A stretch of 64,000 nt of DNA from Bacillus sp. N13C7 (GTDB taxonomy: Bacteria; Bacillota; Bacilli; Bacillales; Bacillaceae): contig NZ_JALAMO010000004.1 in NCBI RefSeq assembly GCF_026790065.1, positions 124,001-188,000 of the forward strand, read 5' to 3'. The notes beneath the pieces are model-generated. The model saw only the letters and a program-made list of their open reading frames with translations. It searched no databases and was not told where the DNA came from. This document shows, one piece after another, positions 13,741-22,801 of this stretch. Position numbers and translations under genes: made by a program. Position 1 is the stretch's first letter. Each line of letters begins with the position of its first letter.

Positions 13741-15279
13741 TTAATTTGCTTTCTTCTCCATTTCCGCTGTTGTTTTTACTCTGGCTTTACCCATAAACAA
13801 AACGGTAACTGCCGCGAGGACAATCGGAATCAAAGCGAGCAAAAAGACATATGTGATGCTTGATGACATCGCGTCAATGATGCGATTGAGGATCGCCTCA
13901 GGAATTTGGGAGCGTGTTCCTGCTTGGAAAATCTCCTGCGGGTCGCCGATATTTTGCGCGGCGCCAGAGCCCGCTGAGCCTTTCATGCCGCTGAAGGCGT
14001 CGCTCAGCTTGTTTGTGAATACGTTTGTTTGCACCGTTCCGAAAATAGTGACGCCCAGGGTCATCCCGAATGACCGCAAAAATGAATTTGTAGAGTTTGC
14101 CGACCCCCGAAAACGAGGTTCAAGATCATTCATTGATGCTGCCGGAAGCAGGGAGAAGTTAAAGCCTACCCCAAATCCTGAAATCATCATAAAGACGGTC
14201 AGCCAAACCCGTGCTGTGTCAGGCGTCATGTTGGATAGAAGCAGCATGCCGATAAAGAAAGCCGTTACAGATATCAGCATCAAATTGCGGAAGCTTGCCT
14301 TCGTTTGGAAGATCCCGCCGATCATGCTCCCGATGACTGACCCAATCATCATCGGCGTCAAAATGAAGCCAGCGCTCGTCGCTGAGCTGCCGTATACCGC
14401 CTGAACGAAAATCGGAATAAATACCGCTAAAATAATGAATGTTCCGCCATACAGGAATGCGAGAATCTGCGCTGTGGCAAACAAACGGTTTTTAAACATC
14501 CAGAAAGAAATAATCGGCTCTTCCGCTTTTCTCTCCACAATAAAAAAGGCAATGAAGAAAACGGCGAATACAATAAACAGGCCAATGATCTGAATGGAAT
14601 TCCAATCGTATGTTTTGCCGCCAAGCTCAAGGGCGAACATCAGGCATACAATAGATACGACTAATGTAATCGCACCGCCCCAGTCAATTTTCTGTTTTCT
14701 GTGCTCCAAAGATTCTTTGTAGTAGCGAATAATGAAAAACAATGACAATGCACCGATCGGCACATTAATGTAAAACACCCAGTGCCAGCTGATCGCATCT
14801 GTAATGATCGCGCCTAACAGCGGCCCAAGAACACTTGATAATCCGAATACAGCACCGAACATGCCGGACATTTTTCCGCGTTTTTCCGGCGGGAACAAAT
14901 CAAAGATAATGGTAAAGGCAATCGGCAGGAGCGCCCCGCCTCCAATCCCTTGAATGGCCCGGTAAATGATCAGCTGATTCATCGTCTGTGCAATTCCGCA
15001 TAAAGCCGACCCGATTAAGAAAAAAATAAGTCCAAACAGGAAAAAGCGTTTTCGGCCGTACATATCGGAAAGCTTTCCGTAAATCGGCATTCCAGCCATG
15101 ACCGCCACCATATAGGATGCCGTCACCCAAGCGAATTTATCAAAGCTCCCAAGATCCGCTACGATGCTGCCCATTGCGGTCGCAACAATCGTATTGTCCA
15201 TTGCAGACATCAAGATGCCCAGCAGGAGACCGAGGACCACAAATTTAGTGGAAGCCTGTTTTGCTGATGTGGTGTCCAT
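13741..15279 (-). CDS. mdr: Multidrug efflux transporter Mdr (14-TM MFS)
   Basis: A 512-residue drug:proton antiporter of the DHA2 (14-TM) branch of the major facilitator superfamily, related to exporters of puromycin, norfloxacin and dyes. The motif-A loop GKLSDMYGRKR is at about 63-73, and the stretch IQGIGGGALLP, common in this branch, is near 110. It diverges from the MarR regulator ycgE across 112 bp holding an inverted repeat, the usual layout of a repressor-controlled pump. Confidence 0.93.
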   Translation of the reverse strand: MDTTSAKQASTKFVVLGLLLGILMSAMDNTIVATAMGSIVADLGSFDKFAWVTASYMVAVMAGMPIYGKLSDMYGRKRFFLFGLIFFLIGSALCGIAQTMNQLIIYRAIQGIGGGALLPIAFTIIFDLFPPEKRGKMSGMFGAVFGLSSVLGPLLGAIITDAISWHWVFYINVPIGALSLFFIIRYYKESLEHRKQKIDWGGAITLVVSIVCLMFALELGGKTYDWNSIQIIGLFIVFAVFFIAFFIVERKAEEPIISFWMFKNRLFATAQILAFLYGGTFIILAVFIPIFVQAVYGSSATSAGFILTPMMIGSVIGSMIGGIFQTKASFRNLMLISVTAFFIGMLLLSNMTPDTARVWLTVFMMISGFGVGFNFSLLPAASMNDLEPRFRGSANSTNSFLRSFGMTLGVTIFGTVQTNVFTNKLSDAFSGMKGSAGSGAAQNIGDPQEIFQAGTRSQIPEAILNRIIDAMSSSITYVFLLALIPIVLAAVTVLFMGKARVKTTAEMEKKAN

Positions 15280-15344
15280 TTGCTCTACCTCCTCTTACTT
15301 TTCTATGTAAGTTCTGCTATCATGATAATAGTTTGATCGTTAAA

Positions 15345-15363
15345 TATCTCGATTATCAAGATA
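15345..15363. promoter_or_regulatory. Candidate YcgE (MarR) operator between mdr and ycgE
   Basis: TATCTCGATTATCAAGATA is an inverted repeat (TATCTCGAT/ATCAAGATA, one mismatch) in the divergent promoter region. MarR-family repressors usually bind such 16-20 bp palindromes. The assignment to YcgE is inferred from position. Confidence 0.5.
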
Positions 15364-15391
15364 AATTTGATTCTATAGGGAGGACTGTCAG

Positions 15392-15856
15392 TTGTCAACA
15401 AGAAATTCCAGAAGTGAGTTGGAAAAGACTGCCGTTCAGCTTTTTCGGAAATTGGGCACGAGAACGGTTCTGTTTCATCAGGCAGCCGCTCAGGCTCTCG
15501 GTCTATTTCCCACCGATTTGAAATCAGCTGACATCTTAAATGAAGCGGGACCGATGACGGCCGGAGAGCTGGGGAAAAAGACGGGCCTCAGCACGGGTTC
15601 AGTCACGGCGCTTGTTGACCGGCTGGAAAAAGCGGGGTATGTGGCTCGTGAAAAGGACCCGAACGACCGCAGAAGAGTTATCATCGTTCCGTTGACAGCC
15701 TCGAAAAAACATGTGAAGGATTTGTTCCGCTCTCTGTCAGAGTCGACGATGGATTTGTGCCGCGAGTATACGGAAGAGGAACTGGAACTCATTTTCAGCT
15801 TCGTAGGCAAAGCTGCCGATATTATGGAGGAAGAGCTTAAACGTCTGAAACAGTAA
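15392..15856 (+). CDS. ycgE: MarR-family transcriptional regulator YcgE
   Basis: A 154-residue winged-helix protein. The recognition region is AGELGKKTGLSTGSVTALVD (about 54-73), followed by the wing REKDPNDRRRVIIVPLT, whose DxRxR pattern is the MarR-family hallmark. The start is TTG, eight bases after GGGAGG. It probably represses itself and the divergent exporter mdr, and may respond to a substrate of the pump. Confidence 0.88.
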   Translation: MSTRNSRSELEKTAVQLFRKLGTRTVLFHQAAAQALGLFPTDLKSADILNEAGPMTAGELGKKTGLSTGSVTALVDRLEKAGYVAREKDPNDRRRVIIVPLTASKKHVKDLFRSLSESTMDLCREYTEEELELIFSFVGKAADIMEEELKRLKQ

Positions 15857-15928
15857 CAAAATTGTGCATAGCTTGGCCCGTTCCCGAATAAATTGTACAA
15901 GTTACGTAAGAGAAGGGAGTACGGGCCG

Positions 15929-16558
15929 GTGAACATTTTTTTGAGCTATATTGTGCTGGGACTGTCCTTGTCTGCGCCTGTGGGACCAGTGAATGCGGCG
16001 CAAATAGACAAAGGAATTAAAAACGGTTTTTGGCATGCATGGATTTTTGGTTTAGGCGCCATGACAGCGGACGGACTGTACATGCTTTTTATCTATTTCG
16101 GGCTGTCACAGTTTTTGACCGCTCCATTCGTGAAAACATTTTTGTGGCTCTTCGGCTTTTTTGTTCTGACCTATACCGGAATTGAAACACTGAAAAATGT
16201 TAGAGAACCGATGGATGTGCGAAGCTCGCGGGGAAAACCGTCATACAGGAAAACGTTCACTTCGGGTTTTCTTATTTCACTCTCAAATCCTTTGAGCATC
16301 CTTTTTTGGCTTGGAATTTACGGAAGCATTCTTGCGAAAACAGCAGAGGCCTACAATATGAATGAGCTTCTGATCTATAGCTCCGGCATCATGATCGGCA
16401 TATTAATTTGGGATTTTTGCATGGCTATTACAGCCAGCATGTTCAGAAATCTGCTTCATGAGAAGCTCTTGAGAGGATTAACCGGAATTGCAGGTATATC
16501 CCTTCTTGTATTCGGCTTTTACTTCGGTTATCAGGGCATCAAACAGTTATTGGGCTGA
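15929..16558 (+). CDS. ycgF: LysE-family exporter YcgF
   Basis: A 209-residue membrane protein of the LysE/RhtB amino-acid exporter family, with about six hydrophobic segments. The family N-terminus is visible in GLSLSAPVGPVNAAQIDKGI, and a second family motif in SGFLISLSNPLSILFWLGI. GTG 15929 is chosen over an upstream in-frame start because AGAAGGGAG precedes it at a workable distance and it gives the usual length. The substrate is unknown. Confidence 0.88.
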   Translation: MNIFLSYIVLGLSLSAPVGPVNAAQIDKGIKNGFWHAWIFGLGAMTADGLYMLFIYFGLSQFLTAPFVKTFLWLFGFFVLTYTGIETLKNVREPMDVRSSRGKPSYRKTFTSGFLISLSNPLSILFWLGIYGSILAKTAEAYNMNELLIYSSGIMIGILIWDFCMAITASMFRNLLHEKLLRGLTGIAGISLLVFGFYFGYQGIKQLLG

Positions 16559-16582
16559 TTCATGAAGGACAGTCACCCGACG

Positions 16583-16620
16583 CCTCCAGTTTTAATATAG
16601 TATTCAGACGATACTGGAGG
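16583..16620 (+). promoter_or_regulatory. Hairpin that would cover the ycgG ribosome site
   Basis: CCTCCAGT (16583-16590) is the exact complement of ACTGGAGG (16613-16620), which contains the Shine-Dalgarno sequence of ycgG eight bases before its ATG. The 22-nt loop contains part of a competing small hairpin (AGTAT/ATACT). No T run follows, so it is not a terminator. Confidence 0.55.
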
Positions 16621-16627
16621 TGGATCA

Positions 16628-17389
16628 ATGGTGAAGGGGATTTACACCAAAAGTTTTCTGGAACGTATGCAAGAAGAGCTTCCTGAATGGCAAAGAATCG
16701 CTTTTGAGCTGCTGGCAGAAACTCTGGCGGACGACGCGGATACATTTCCGTGCATTCCCGGACGCCAGGCGTTTCTGACTGATCAGCTTCGGATTGCTTT
16801 TGCCGGAGATCCGCGGGAAAACCGTACAGCGGAGGAACTGGCTCCGTTGCTTGCGGAGTACGGCAGGATATCGCGGGACACGGGAAAATACGCATCCCTC
16901 GTTGTGTTGTTTGATACTCCGGAAGACTTGGCGGAGCATTATTCGATTGAAGCATATGAAGAGCTGTTTTGGAGCTTTTTAAATAAACTGAGTCATCAAG
17001 ACAAAAAAGAGTGGCCGGAAGACATTCCGGCCGATCCCGAGCATTATAAATGGGAGTTTTGTTTTGACGGTGAGCCGTACTTTATTCTGTGTGCTACACC
17101 GGGGCATGAGGCGAGACGAAGCCGTAGCTTTCCCTATTTTATGATCACGTTTCAGCCAAGATGGGTGTTTGATGACTTAAATGGATCAACCGCATTTGGC
17201 CGCAACATGAGCAGGCTGATCCGCTCCCGGTTAAAAGCCTACGATCAAGCCCCTGTTCATCCGCATTTAGGCTGGTATGGAGGAAAGGATAACCGTGAAT
17301 GGAAACAGTATTTCCTCCGTGACGACGAACAACAGGTATCAAAGTGCCCGTTTTCTTATTTAAAAAACATGTTCAACAAAATGAAATAA
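16628..17389 (+). CDS. ycgG: YqcI/YcgG-family protein
   Basis: A 253-residue soluble protein of a family with no settled function. Landmarks are the N-terminal cysteine segment TFPCIPGRQAF (about 39-49), a central FDGEPYFILCATPGHEARRSR, and a C-terminal KCPFSYLKNMF. The two conserved Cys segments (FPC and CPF) recall a metal- or heme-binding site, but this is speculation. No signal peptide or membrane segment is seen. It ends one base before the convergent ycgH stop, with no terminator between. Confidence 0.8.
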   Translation: MVKGIYTKSFLERMQEELPEWQRIAFELLAETLADDADTFPCIPGRQAFLTDQLRIAFAGDPRENRTAEELAPLLAEYGRISRDTGKYASLVVLFDTPEDLAEHYSIEAYEELFWSFLNKLSHQDKKEWPEDIPADPEHYKWEFCFDGEPYFILCATPGHEARRSRSFPYFMITFQPRWVFDDLNGSTAFGRNMSRLIRSRLKAYDQAPVHPHLGWYGGKDNREWKQYFLRDDEQQVSKCPFSYLKNMFNKMK

Positions 17390-17390
17390 A

Positions 17391-18737
17391 TCACGGGCTT
17401 GCAGGGCTGTCTTTATGTCCCTGCTTTTTTTGATAAATCATGGTAACGATGGCAATGACCACGAGAAAACCAATGCTCACAAAAAAACCGGGCCGGCTTG
17501 ATTTTTCAAACAGTGTACCGGATACAGCCGCTGCAATCAGAACCATCGCTAAATATATTTGCGTTTTTCCCATTCCTTCAGGATCAGTCAGCTTTTTGCT
17601 GGAGAACAGGATAAACAGCCAAGTGTATAAAAGCATAAGCCCCGCAGCAGTCGTCATGTGCTCATAAATGTTTTTGGGCAGCACTAAAGACAGAATGATG
17701 GATAGGACAAGCCCCGCAAACGTCAGTCCCAGTGCCGGCCAGCATATTTTTTTGCCTTCCTTTAAGGTAAAGCATTTTGGCGCGTCACCGTCATCAGCCA
17801 TCGTACAAAGCAATGTCGTAACGGCAAAAAGCGAAGCAACGAGGGTCGAGAATCCGGCGATGATAAAAATCCCATTAAATATATCAAGGATGATCTCAAG
17901 GTTATATCCTTTTAATGACGTAATGAACGGGCTGTCCTGCTCAGTAAACCTGTGTAATGGAACAAGCAGCAAGGCCAGTCCAATCGAAATAATATAAATA
18001 ATCGCCAGCGTCGCCAGCATCAGTTTTCCTGATTTAGACGCTTCTTCTGGTTTTTTTAAGTGAACCGCCATCAGCCCCATGACTTCAATTCCGCCAAATG
18101 CGTAAAACGCGTAGATTAAGCCTGTCCACAGCCCCATGGCACCATATGGGAAAAACTCACTCGTCTTATTTGGAACCTGTACATCGGGCCTTCCGCCGGA
18201 CAGGATGCCGCATAATGCCAGGATGGCAATGACAATGAACATAAAAATAGCGGCTGTTTTGATGACCGCCAGCACGTTTTCTGTCTTCTCAAAAACAGAC
18301 AGCCCGGTAAAGATAATCAGTAGCCCAAGTACCGCGTAGATTGAAGCAAATACCCATAGCGGCACCTGAGGAAACCAGTGCTTCGTAAATAACGAAATGG
18401 CTGTCAGCTGGCTTCCGGTAATCAGCATTTCTGATGACCAGTACACCCAGCCGTTGCTGAAGCCGGCCCACCTGCCAAACGCTTTTCGCGCATACGCACA
18501 AAACGAGCCTTTTTCAGGCTGCTTTGCCGACAGCTTGGCAAGCTGCTCGAATACAAAATACGTGCCGATCGCCCCAATTAGAAATGAAAGCAGAACGGAA
18601 AAGCCGCTTTTGACTATTGCAATGCTGGAACCGAGAAAAAATCCTGTTCCGATTGTGCATCCTATCCCGATTAATGACAGCTGCCACCAGGCTAGATTTC
18701 CTTTTTGCTGATCTTTTTTTGTTTGACTCATAATCAT
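17391..18737 (-). CDS. ycgH: Amino acid permease YcgH (APC family)
   Basis: A 448-residue membrane protein with about 12 hydrophobic segments. The N-terminal consensus of the amino acid-polyamine-organocation family is visible in LIGIGCTIGTGFFLGSS. A further conserved stretch is YAFYAFGGIEVMGLMAVHLK. It probably imports an amino acid; specificity cannot be read. Two close ATGs (18737 and 18731) are possible starts after GGGG. It diverges from ycgI. Confidence 0.88.
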   Translation of the reverse strand: MIMSQTKKDQQKGNLAWWQLSLIGIGCTIGTGFFLGSSIAIVKSGFSVLLSFLIGAIGTYFVFEQLAKLSAKQPEKGSFCAYARKAFGRWAGFSNGWVYWSSEMLITGSQLTAISLFTKHWFPQVPLWVFASIYAVLGLLIIFTGLSVFEKTENVLAVIKTAAIFMFIVIAILALCGILSGGRPDVQVPNKTSEFFPYGAMGLWTGLIYAFYAFGGIEVMGLMAVHLKKPEEASKSGKLMLATLAIIYIISIGLALLLVPLHRFTEQDSPFITSLKGYNLEIILDIFNGIFIIAGFSTLVASLFAVTTLLCTMADDGDAPKCFTLKEGKKICWPALGLTFAGLVLSIILSLVLPKNIYEHMTTAAGLMLLYTWLFILFSSKKLTDPEGMGKTQIYLAMVLIAAAVSGTLFEKSSRPGFFVSIGFLVVIAIVTMIYQKKQGHKDSPASP

Positions 18738-18860
18738 TTCAACCCCTTTTATCTAAGGTTAGATTGCGACCCGCCCGAAGCTTATATACATCGGATTTTT
18801 GCCTCTTTTTACATGGAGAAGGCGGAGGACGCTCATACTAATGAAAAAAGGAGCGAGCCG

Positions 18861-19457
18861 ATGACACAGCAATATATCGTGGAGCCGAAGAAAGGGCTTG
18901 GGCTGAAACTGAAAAAGGGGCAGATTTTGAAGGTGGTTGATGTTGAAGGGCAGCAGGTTGCTGATTTTGTCGCGTACCATGCCAAGGATTTTTATGAGCA
19001 CCTCGATCAGGGCGCGACAATTGATGCAAATCACTCCATTCATGTGAAAGTCAACGATCATATCTACTCGAATCTGTACAAACCGATGCTGACGCTGATT
19101 GAGGATACGGTCGGCAAGCATGATCTGCTACTTCCCGCCTGCCGTCCTGACATGAACAGGCTCTTATACGGCAAGCAAAAGGATGAGTTTCAGGATACGT
19201 GCTATGACAATATGAACCGTGCGCTTGAGCAGTTTGGCGTGCCGAAGCCTCACATGCATTATCCGTTTGCGATTTTTATGAATACTGTCCTTGATGAGAA
19301 AGGGAACTTGTCTGTGGAAACGCCGCTTTCGAATGCCGGTGATTATGTAAGGCTTCGGGCAGAAATGGATTTGGTTGTCGCGTTTTCTTCCTGCCCAATC
19401 GAAAAAGGAAAGTGCAATGGCGAAAGTGTCACGTCTATACGCGTGGAAGTCAGCTGA
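18861..19457 (+). CDS. ycgI: DUF1989-family protein YcgI
   Basis: A 198-residue protein of the urea carboxylase-associated (DUF1989) family. Members are often near amino-acid or urea metabolism genes and are likely metal-binding. Conserved His/Cys/Asp residues are seen in DTCYDNMNRALEQFGVPK, HMHYPFAIFMNT and SCPIEKGKCNG. AAAGGAG precedes the ATG by eight bases; the open frame extends further upstream without a ribosome site. It is divergent from the permease ycgH and could act on the same compound. Confidence 0.82.
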   Translation: MTQQYIVEPKKGLGLKLKKGQILKVVDVEGQQVADFVAYHAKDFYEHLDQGATIDANHSIHVKVNDHIYSNLYKPMLTLIEDTVGKHDLLLPACRPDMNRLLYGKQKDEFQDTCYDNMNRALEQFGVPKPHMHYPFAIFMNTVLDEKGNLSVETPLSNAGDYVRLRAEMDLVVAFSSCPIEKGKCNGESVTSIRVEVS

Positions 19458-19590
19458 TCTCTCTTGTTCACTGTGAATGAAGACCTGTGCTATATTTAAT
19501 AGGGATACATAACTGGCATGATTCATTTTCATCAATTAGGGGAAATGATCAAATAAGTAACAGCGAAACTGTACAGGAGGAATGATTGGG

Positions 19591-20409
19591 ATGAGCATGC
19601 AGGAAAAGATTATGCGTGAATTACATGTAAAGCCCTCAATTGATCCAAAGCAAGAAATTGAGGACCGAATCAATTTTTTAAAACAATATGTAAAGAAAAC
19701 CGGCGCTAAAGGCTTTGTATTGGGAATCAGCGGCGGACAGGATTCAACTCTTGCGGGGCGCCTTGCCCAGCTTGCGGTGGAACGCATTCGCGAGGAGGGC
19801 GGAGACGCTCAATTTATCGCGGTCCGTCTTCCGCATGGCACACAGCAGGATGAAGACGATGCCCAGCTTGCTTTGAAGTTCATTAAGCCGGACAAATCAT
19901 GGAAGTTCGATATTAAATCGACCGTCAGCGCTTTTTCTGATCAATATGAGCAGGAAACGGGCGATAAGCTGACTGACTTTAATAAAGGAAACGTAAAAGC
20001 AAGAACAAGAATGATCGCTCAATACGCGATCGGCGGACAAGAAGGCCTTCTTGTCATTGGCACTGACCATGCCGCTGAGGCTGTGACTGGTTTCTTTACG
20101 AAGTACGGTGACGGCGGAGCGGACCTCCTGCCGCTGACTGGATTGACGAAGCGTCAGGGAAGAAGCCTGCTGAAAGAGCTGGGTGCACCGGAACGCTTAT
20201 ACTTAAAAGAACCAACTGCCGATCTGCTCGACGATAAACCGCAGCAGGCGGATGAAACAGAGCTTGGCATTTCCTACGAGGAGATTGACGATTATCTCGA
20301 AGGGAAAGAAGTATCAGCGACAGTGTCAGAAGCGCTGGAAAAACGCTACAGCATAACTGAACATAAACGTCAGGTTCCGGCGTCTATGTTTGATGACTGG
20401 TGGAAATAA
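19591..20409 (+). CDS. nadE: NH3-dependent NAD synthetase
   Basis: A 272-residue enzyme that makes NAD from deamido-NAD, ATP and ammonia. The pyrophosphatase P-loop SGGQDS is visible in [18 protein letters not shown] (about 45-62). A second substrate site is in [21 protein letters not shown]. It has no glutaminase domain, so it uses free ammonia. ATG 19591 lies ten bases after GGAGG; an upstream ATG at 19582 directly overlaps that site. A terminator follows. Confidence 0.97.
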   Translation: MSMQEKIMRELHVKPSIDPKQEIEDRINFLKQYVKKTGAKGFVLGISGGQDSTLAGRLAQLAVERIREEGGDAQFIAVRLPHGTQQDEDDAQLALKFIKPDKSWKFDIKSTVSAFSDQYEQETGDKLTDFNKGNVKARTRMIAQYAIGGQEGLLVIGTDHAAEAVTGFFTKYGDGGADLLPLTGLTKRQGRSLLKELGAPERLYLKEPTADLLDDKPQQADETELGISYEEIDDYLEGKEVSATVSEALEKRYSITEHKRQVPASMFDDWWK

Positions 20410-20416
20410 GATAAAG

Positions 20417-20443
20417 AAAGCCCGCTCTCAGAGCGGGCTTTTG
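20417..20443. terminator. Bidirectional terminator between nadE and tmrB
   Basis: AAAGCCCGCTC, loop TCA, GAGCGGGCTTT; the genes converge here. Confidence 0.9.
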
Positions 20444-20455
20444 TGTGTGCAGTCT

Positions 20456-21049
20456 TTATTTGAAGCGGATATGATTCAGCTTTATCAGTAATCTGTCAGT
20501 GAACCTTTGGAGACTGCCCCTCTTGTCAGGGTCTAATGGAAGATTGGCTCTCGCGGCAATGGCTTCTGCCGCATCCTGAATCGACAGGCTGTCTGTTTCA
20601 ATGTGGTCCGCAAAGATTGGTGATGATAATCCCTCAATACAGCGGTCAATTTGTTTGGCTGCCCATGAGTTTTTTCCTTCCGCTCTTGTGCGCAGCCGTT
20701 TTAACAAGGTTTCCTTTGAAGCCATCAGCGTAAAATGGTGAACGGTTCTGCCGTCCTGTCTGAGTCTGCCGATGATCTCATTGAAGTATTCAGGATGTAC
20801 AATCGTCATGGGCACAATAATGATCCCGCGGTATGTATCGGTCAGGGAGGCAAGCAGGCTGTAATTGAACGTCCGCCATAAGGGATAGCTTTGAAAATCG
20901 TCCTCCGCGATCTCCGGCGGTATCATGGAGCGCATCGCAAAACCCATTTTCTCAGGATCATACACGTAGGATGGTTTCAGCCTTCTATGCAGTTCGAAAG
21001 CTGTTTGTGTTTTTCCGGAACCAAAAGCCCCGTTTATCCATATAATCAT
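20456..21049 (-). CDS. tmrB: Tunicamycin resistance protein TmrB
   Basis: A 197-residue ATP-binding protein that confers tunicamycin resistance in B. subtilis, thought to bind the drug at the membrane. The P-loop [12 protein letters not shown] lies at about 5-16. The C-terminal amphipathic stretch ([16 protein letters not shown]) fits membrane association. ATG 21049 is chosen because GGGAG lies eight bases upstream and it gives the 168 length. Confidence 0.93.
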   Translation of the reverse strand: MIIWINGAFGSGKTQTAFELHRRLKPSYVYDPEKMGFAMRSMIPPEIAEDDFQSYPLWRTFNYSLLASLTDTYRGIIIVPMTIVHPEYFNEIIGRLRQDGRTVHHFTLMASKETLLKRLRTRAEGKNSWAAKQIDRCIEGLSSPIFADHIETDSLSIQDAAEAIAARANLPLDPDKRGSLQRFTDRLLIKLNHIRFK

Positions 21050-21122
21050 CGCCATCTCTCCCTTCCTATTTATCATACAAAAAAAGGCCCTTCCAACGAA
21101 GAGCCAGCGGCAAAAACATAAA

Positions 21123-21171
21123 GGCAGAAGATTTTAATGCTTTTTTGCGTCGAAGTATTAAAATATCTGCC
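21123..21171. repeat. Long inverted repeat upstream of aroK
   Basis: GGCAGAAGATTTTAAT (21123-21138) pairs with ATTAAAATATCTGCC (21157-21171) apart from a bulge, around an 18-nt centre. A -10-like TACAAT (21181-21186) follows at a suitable distance from TTAAAA in the right arm. It could be an operator or a transcript-end hairpin for tmrB's upstream region; there is no T run. Confidence 0.5.
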
Positions 21172-21227
21172 GGAATGTTGTACAATGAATGTCATTCAGG
21201 CAAAAACGGTTGAACGGCAAAGCGAAG

Positions 21228-21341
21228 ATGATAGGCTTGAACAGTAAAGGGCGGGAAAGCCGCTATCTATATAAATATTCGCTAATTAAGCATATAATGA
21301 ATATAAAATTTCATTCCTTAGGAGGATTTCGCCGAAGATGA
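21228..21341 (+). CDS. Candidate small leader ORF overlapping aroK
   Basis: An ATG at 21228 opens a 37-codon frame (MIGLNSKGRESRYLYKYSL...) that contains the aroK ribosome site. Its TGA (21339-21341) overlaps the aroK ATG as ATGA, the classic form of translational coupling. The peptide is basic with no recognisable domain. No good ribosome site precedes its ATG, which weakens the case. Confidence 0.25.
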   Translation: MIGLNSKGRESRYLYKYSLIKHIMNIKFHSLGGFRRR

Positions 21342-21898
21342 ACGCTAAACGAGCCATCCCAGTAAGAGAAAGAAATATCGTCCTGATCGGATTCATGGGT
21401 GTAGGAAAAACAACAATCGGCCAATTGGTCGCGAAAAAATTATATAGAGATTTTATCGATATTGACCAAGAGATCGAAAAGGATTTCAATATGTCAATTC
21501 CTGAGATGTTTGAGAAAAAGGGAGAAGACTTTTTCCGGAAAACGGAGAAGGAATATATTTTAGACATCTGCCATCATAAACGATTCAAAATCGTATCTCT
21601 GGGCGGCGGATCTTTTAAACAAGAGGAAATTAGAAAGTGCTGTCTGGAAAACTGTCTCGTGCTTCATCTGGACCTGTCATGGGAGAACTGGAAGCAGCGC
21701 GCGGATTTATTGATCGAGAGCCGTCCTGTACTGCATAACCGTTCAATGGATGAAATGGAACAGCTGTTTAATGAAAGAAAAGTCATTTATGACAAGCACA
21801 ATTCAAAAGTGGCAACAGACAACCTCTCCCCGGAAGAGGTTGCCGATTACATTGTTGAGACATTAAAAATTGGCTGGGATCTTTATCAGCCGATGTAA
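21338..21898 (+). CDS. aroK: Shikimate kinase
   Basis: A 186-residue enzyme that phosphorylates shikimate in the chorismate pathway. Walker A GFMGVGKTTIG is at about 18-28. The shikimate-binding DxD region is in FIDIDQEIEKDF, and the glycine-rich substrate loop is SLGGGSF. Most shikimate kinases have Arg in the lid, and an arginine is visible in IESRPVLHNR. AGGAGG precedes the ATG. It is followed by a terminator shared with convergent ycgJ. Confidence 0.94.
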   Translation: MNAKRAIPVRERNIVLIGFMGVGKTTIGQLVAKKLYRDFIDIDQEIEKDFNMSIPEMFEKKGEDFFRKTEKEYILDICHHKRFKIVSLGGGSFKQEEIRKCCLENCLVLHLDLSWENWKQRADLLIESRPVLHNRSMDEMEQLFNERKVIYDKHNSKVATDNLSPEEVADYIVETLKIGWDLYQPM

Positions 21899-21926
21899 AA
21901 AGCCGTGCGCTGCGCACGGCTTTTTA
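21897..21926. terminator. Bidirectional terminator between aroK and ycgJ
   Basis: AAAAAGCCGTGCG and its complement around a minimal loop, with A and T runs on either side; it overlaps both stop codons. Confidence 0.9.
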
Positions 21927-22685
21927 TCGTTTTATCCCTTGTATCAAAATCGCTTTTAAACAAAAAGAGTGGGGCTCTCCGTTTCGGTTTAATGTAATAC
22001 AGAACGTGTCGCGTGCTTCGTCTGATGCGTGATTCAAGTGGGCAATGATTTGTTTTTCCCGGACAGCGGGGGTTCCACCCCGTTTGATCCAGTTTTTGTA
22101 TTGAATCGGCAAATTCCACTTTTGGATGTCTTGATAGGCCAGCTGATTAGCGATGAACATCGACTGCCATTCAGATAGGGAGCTCTCCCGCACGTGGGAT
22201 GGATCTCGGAGCCGGTTCAAATGATTGACAAACTCATCAAGATTGGGATCTTCAGGCGCGTAATGGTCAACCAAGAGAAAACGTCCGTCCTTCTTCAGCA
22301 CGCGTGCAACTTCAGTGATGGCTTTGCGAACATCTGAAAAATGGTGGGCCGCGTATCGGCAGGTGACGATATCAAATGAATCGTCGGGGAAGGGGAGTGA
22401 CTCAGCCGTTCCTTGCCGAAAGCTTATGTTTTCCGCTCCTTTTTCTTGCGCAAACGAGGATGCAACCTCGACCATTTCCTTCGTCGCATCAACGCCGATG
22501 CATTCCTGTACATATGGGGAAAAAGCCAGCGCCGTATGGCCGGCACCCGCTCCGATATCCAGCACCCGCTGCTCTGCCCGGCATTCCGCCGTTTTGATCA
22601 TCAACCCCAAATCTTCCCCCTCGGCAAATACCTTCTCATCCCGATACATCTCGGCGTTTTTAGAAAAGGGTGTTTCATTTGTCAT
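21924..22685 (-). CDS. ycgJ: SAM-dependent methyltransferase YcgJ
   Basis: A 253-residue class I methyltransferase of the UbiE/Methyltransf_11 type. Motif I, VLDIGAGAGHTALAF, is at about 40-54. The acidic end of strand 2 is in CIGVDATKEMVEVA and the motif IV region is SFDIVTCRYAAHHF. The substrate is unknown. ATG 22685 is preferred because AAGGAG lies nine bases upstream; the longer frame upstream has no ribosome site. It is divergent from the LysR regulator ycgK, a common regulator-target pairing. Confidence 0.87.
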   Translation of the reverse strand: MTNETPFSKNAEMYRDEKVFAEGEDLGLMIKTAECRAEQRVLDIGAGAGHTALAFSPYVQECIGVDATKEMVEVASSFAQEKGAENISFRQGTAESLPFPDDSFDIVTCRYAAHHFSDVRKAITEVARVLKKDGRFLLVDHYAPEDPNLDEFVNHLNRLRDPSHVRESSLSEWQSMFIANQLAYQDIQKWNLPIQYKNWIKRGGTPAVREKQIIAHLNHASDEARDTFCITLNRNGEPHSFCLKAILIQGIKR

Positions 22686-22801
22686 CAAAACCATCTCCTT
22701 TTTTTTGCAAATGTTAATATGGATTATGTTAGCAACTTCTGTTATGATTCGTCCAAGATATAAAAATGATAAAAACGATAGGTTCAACCTATGGAGGCTG
22801 T

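Noticed and set aside
21228-21341. Small ORF before aroK as a firm gene
   Set aside because: Kept only as a low-confidence candidate because no Shine-Dalgarno precedes its ATG.
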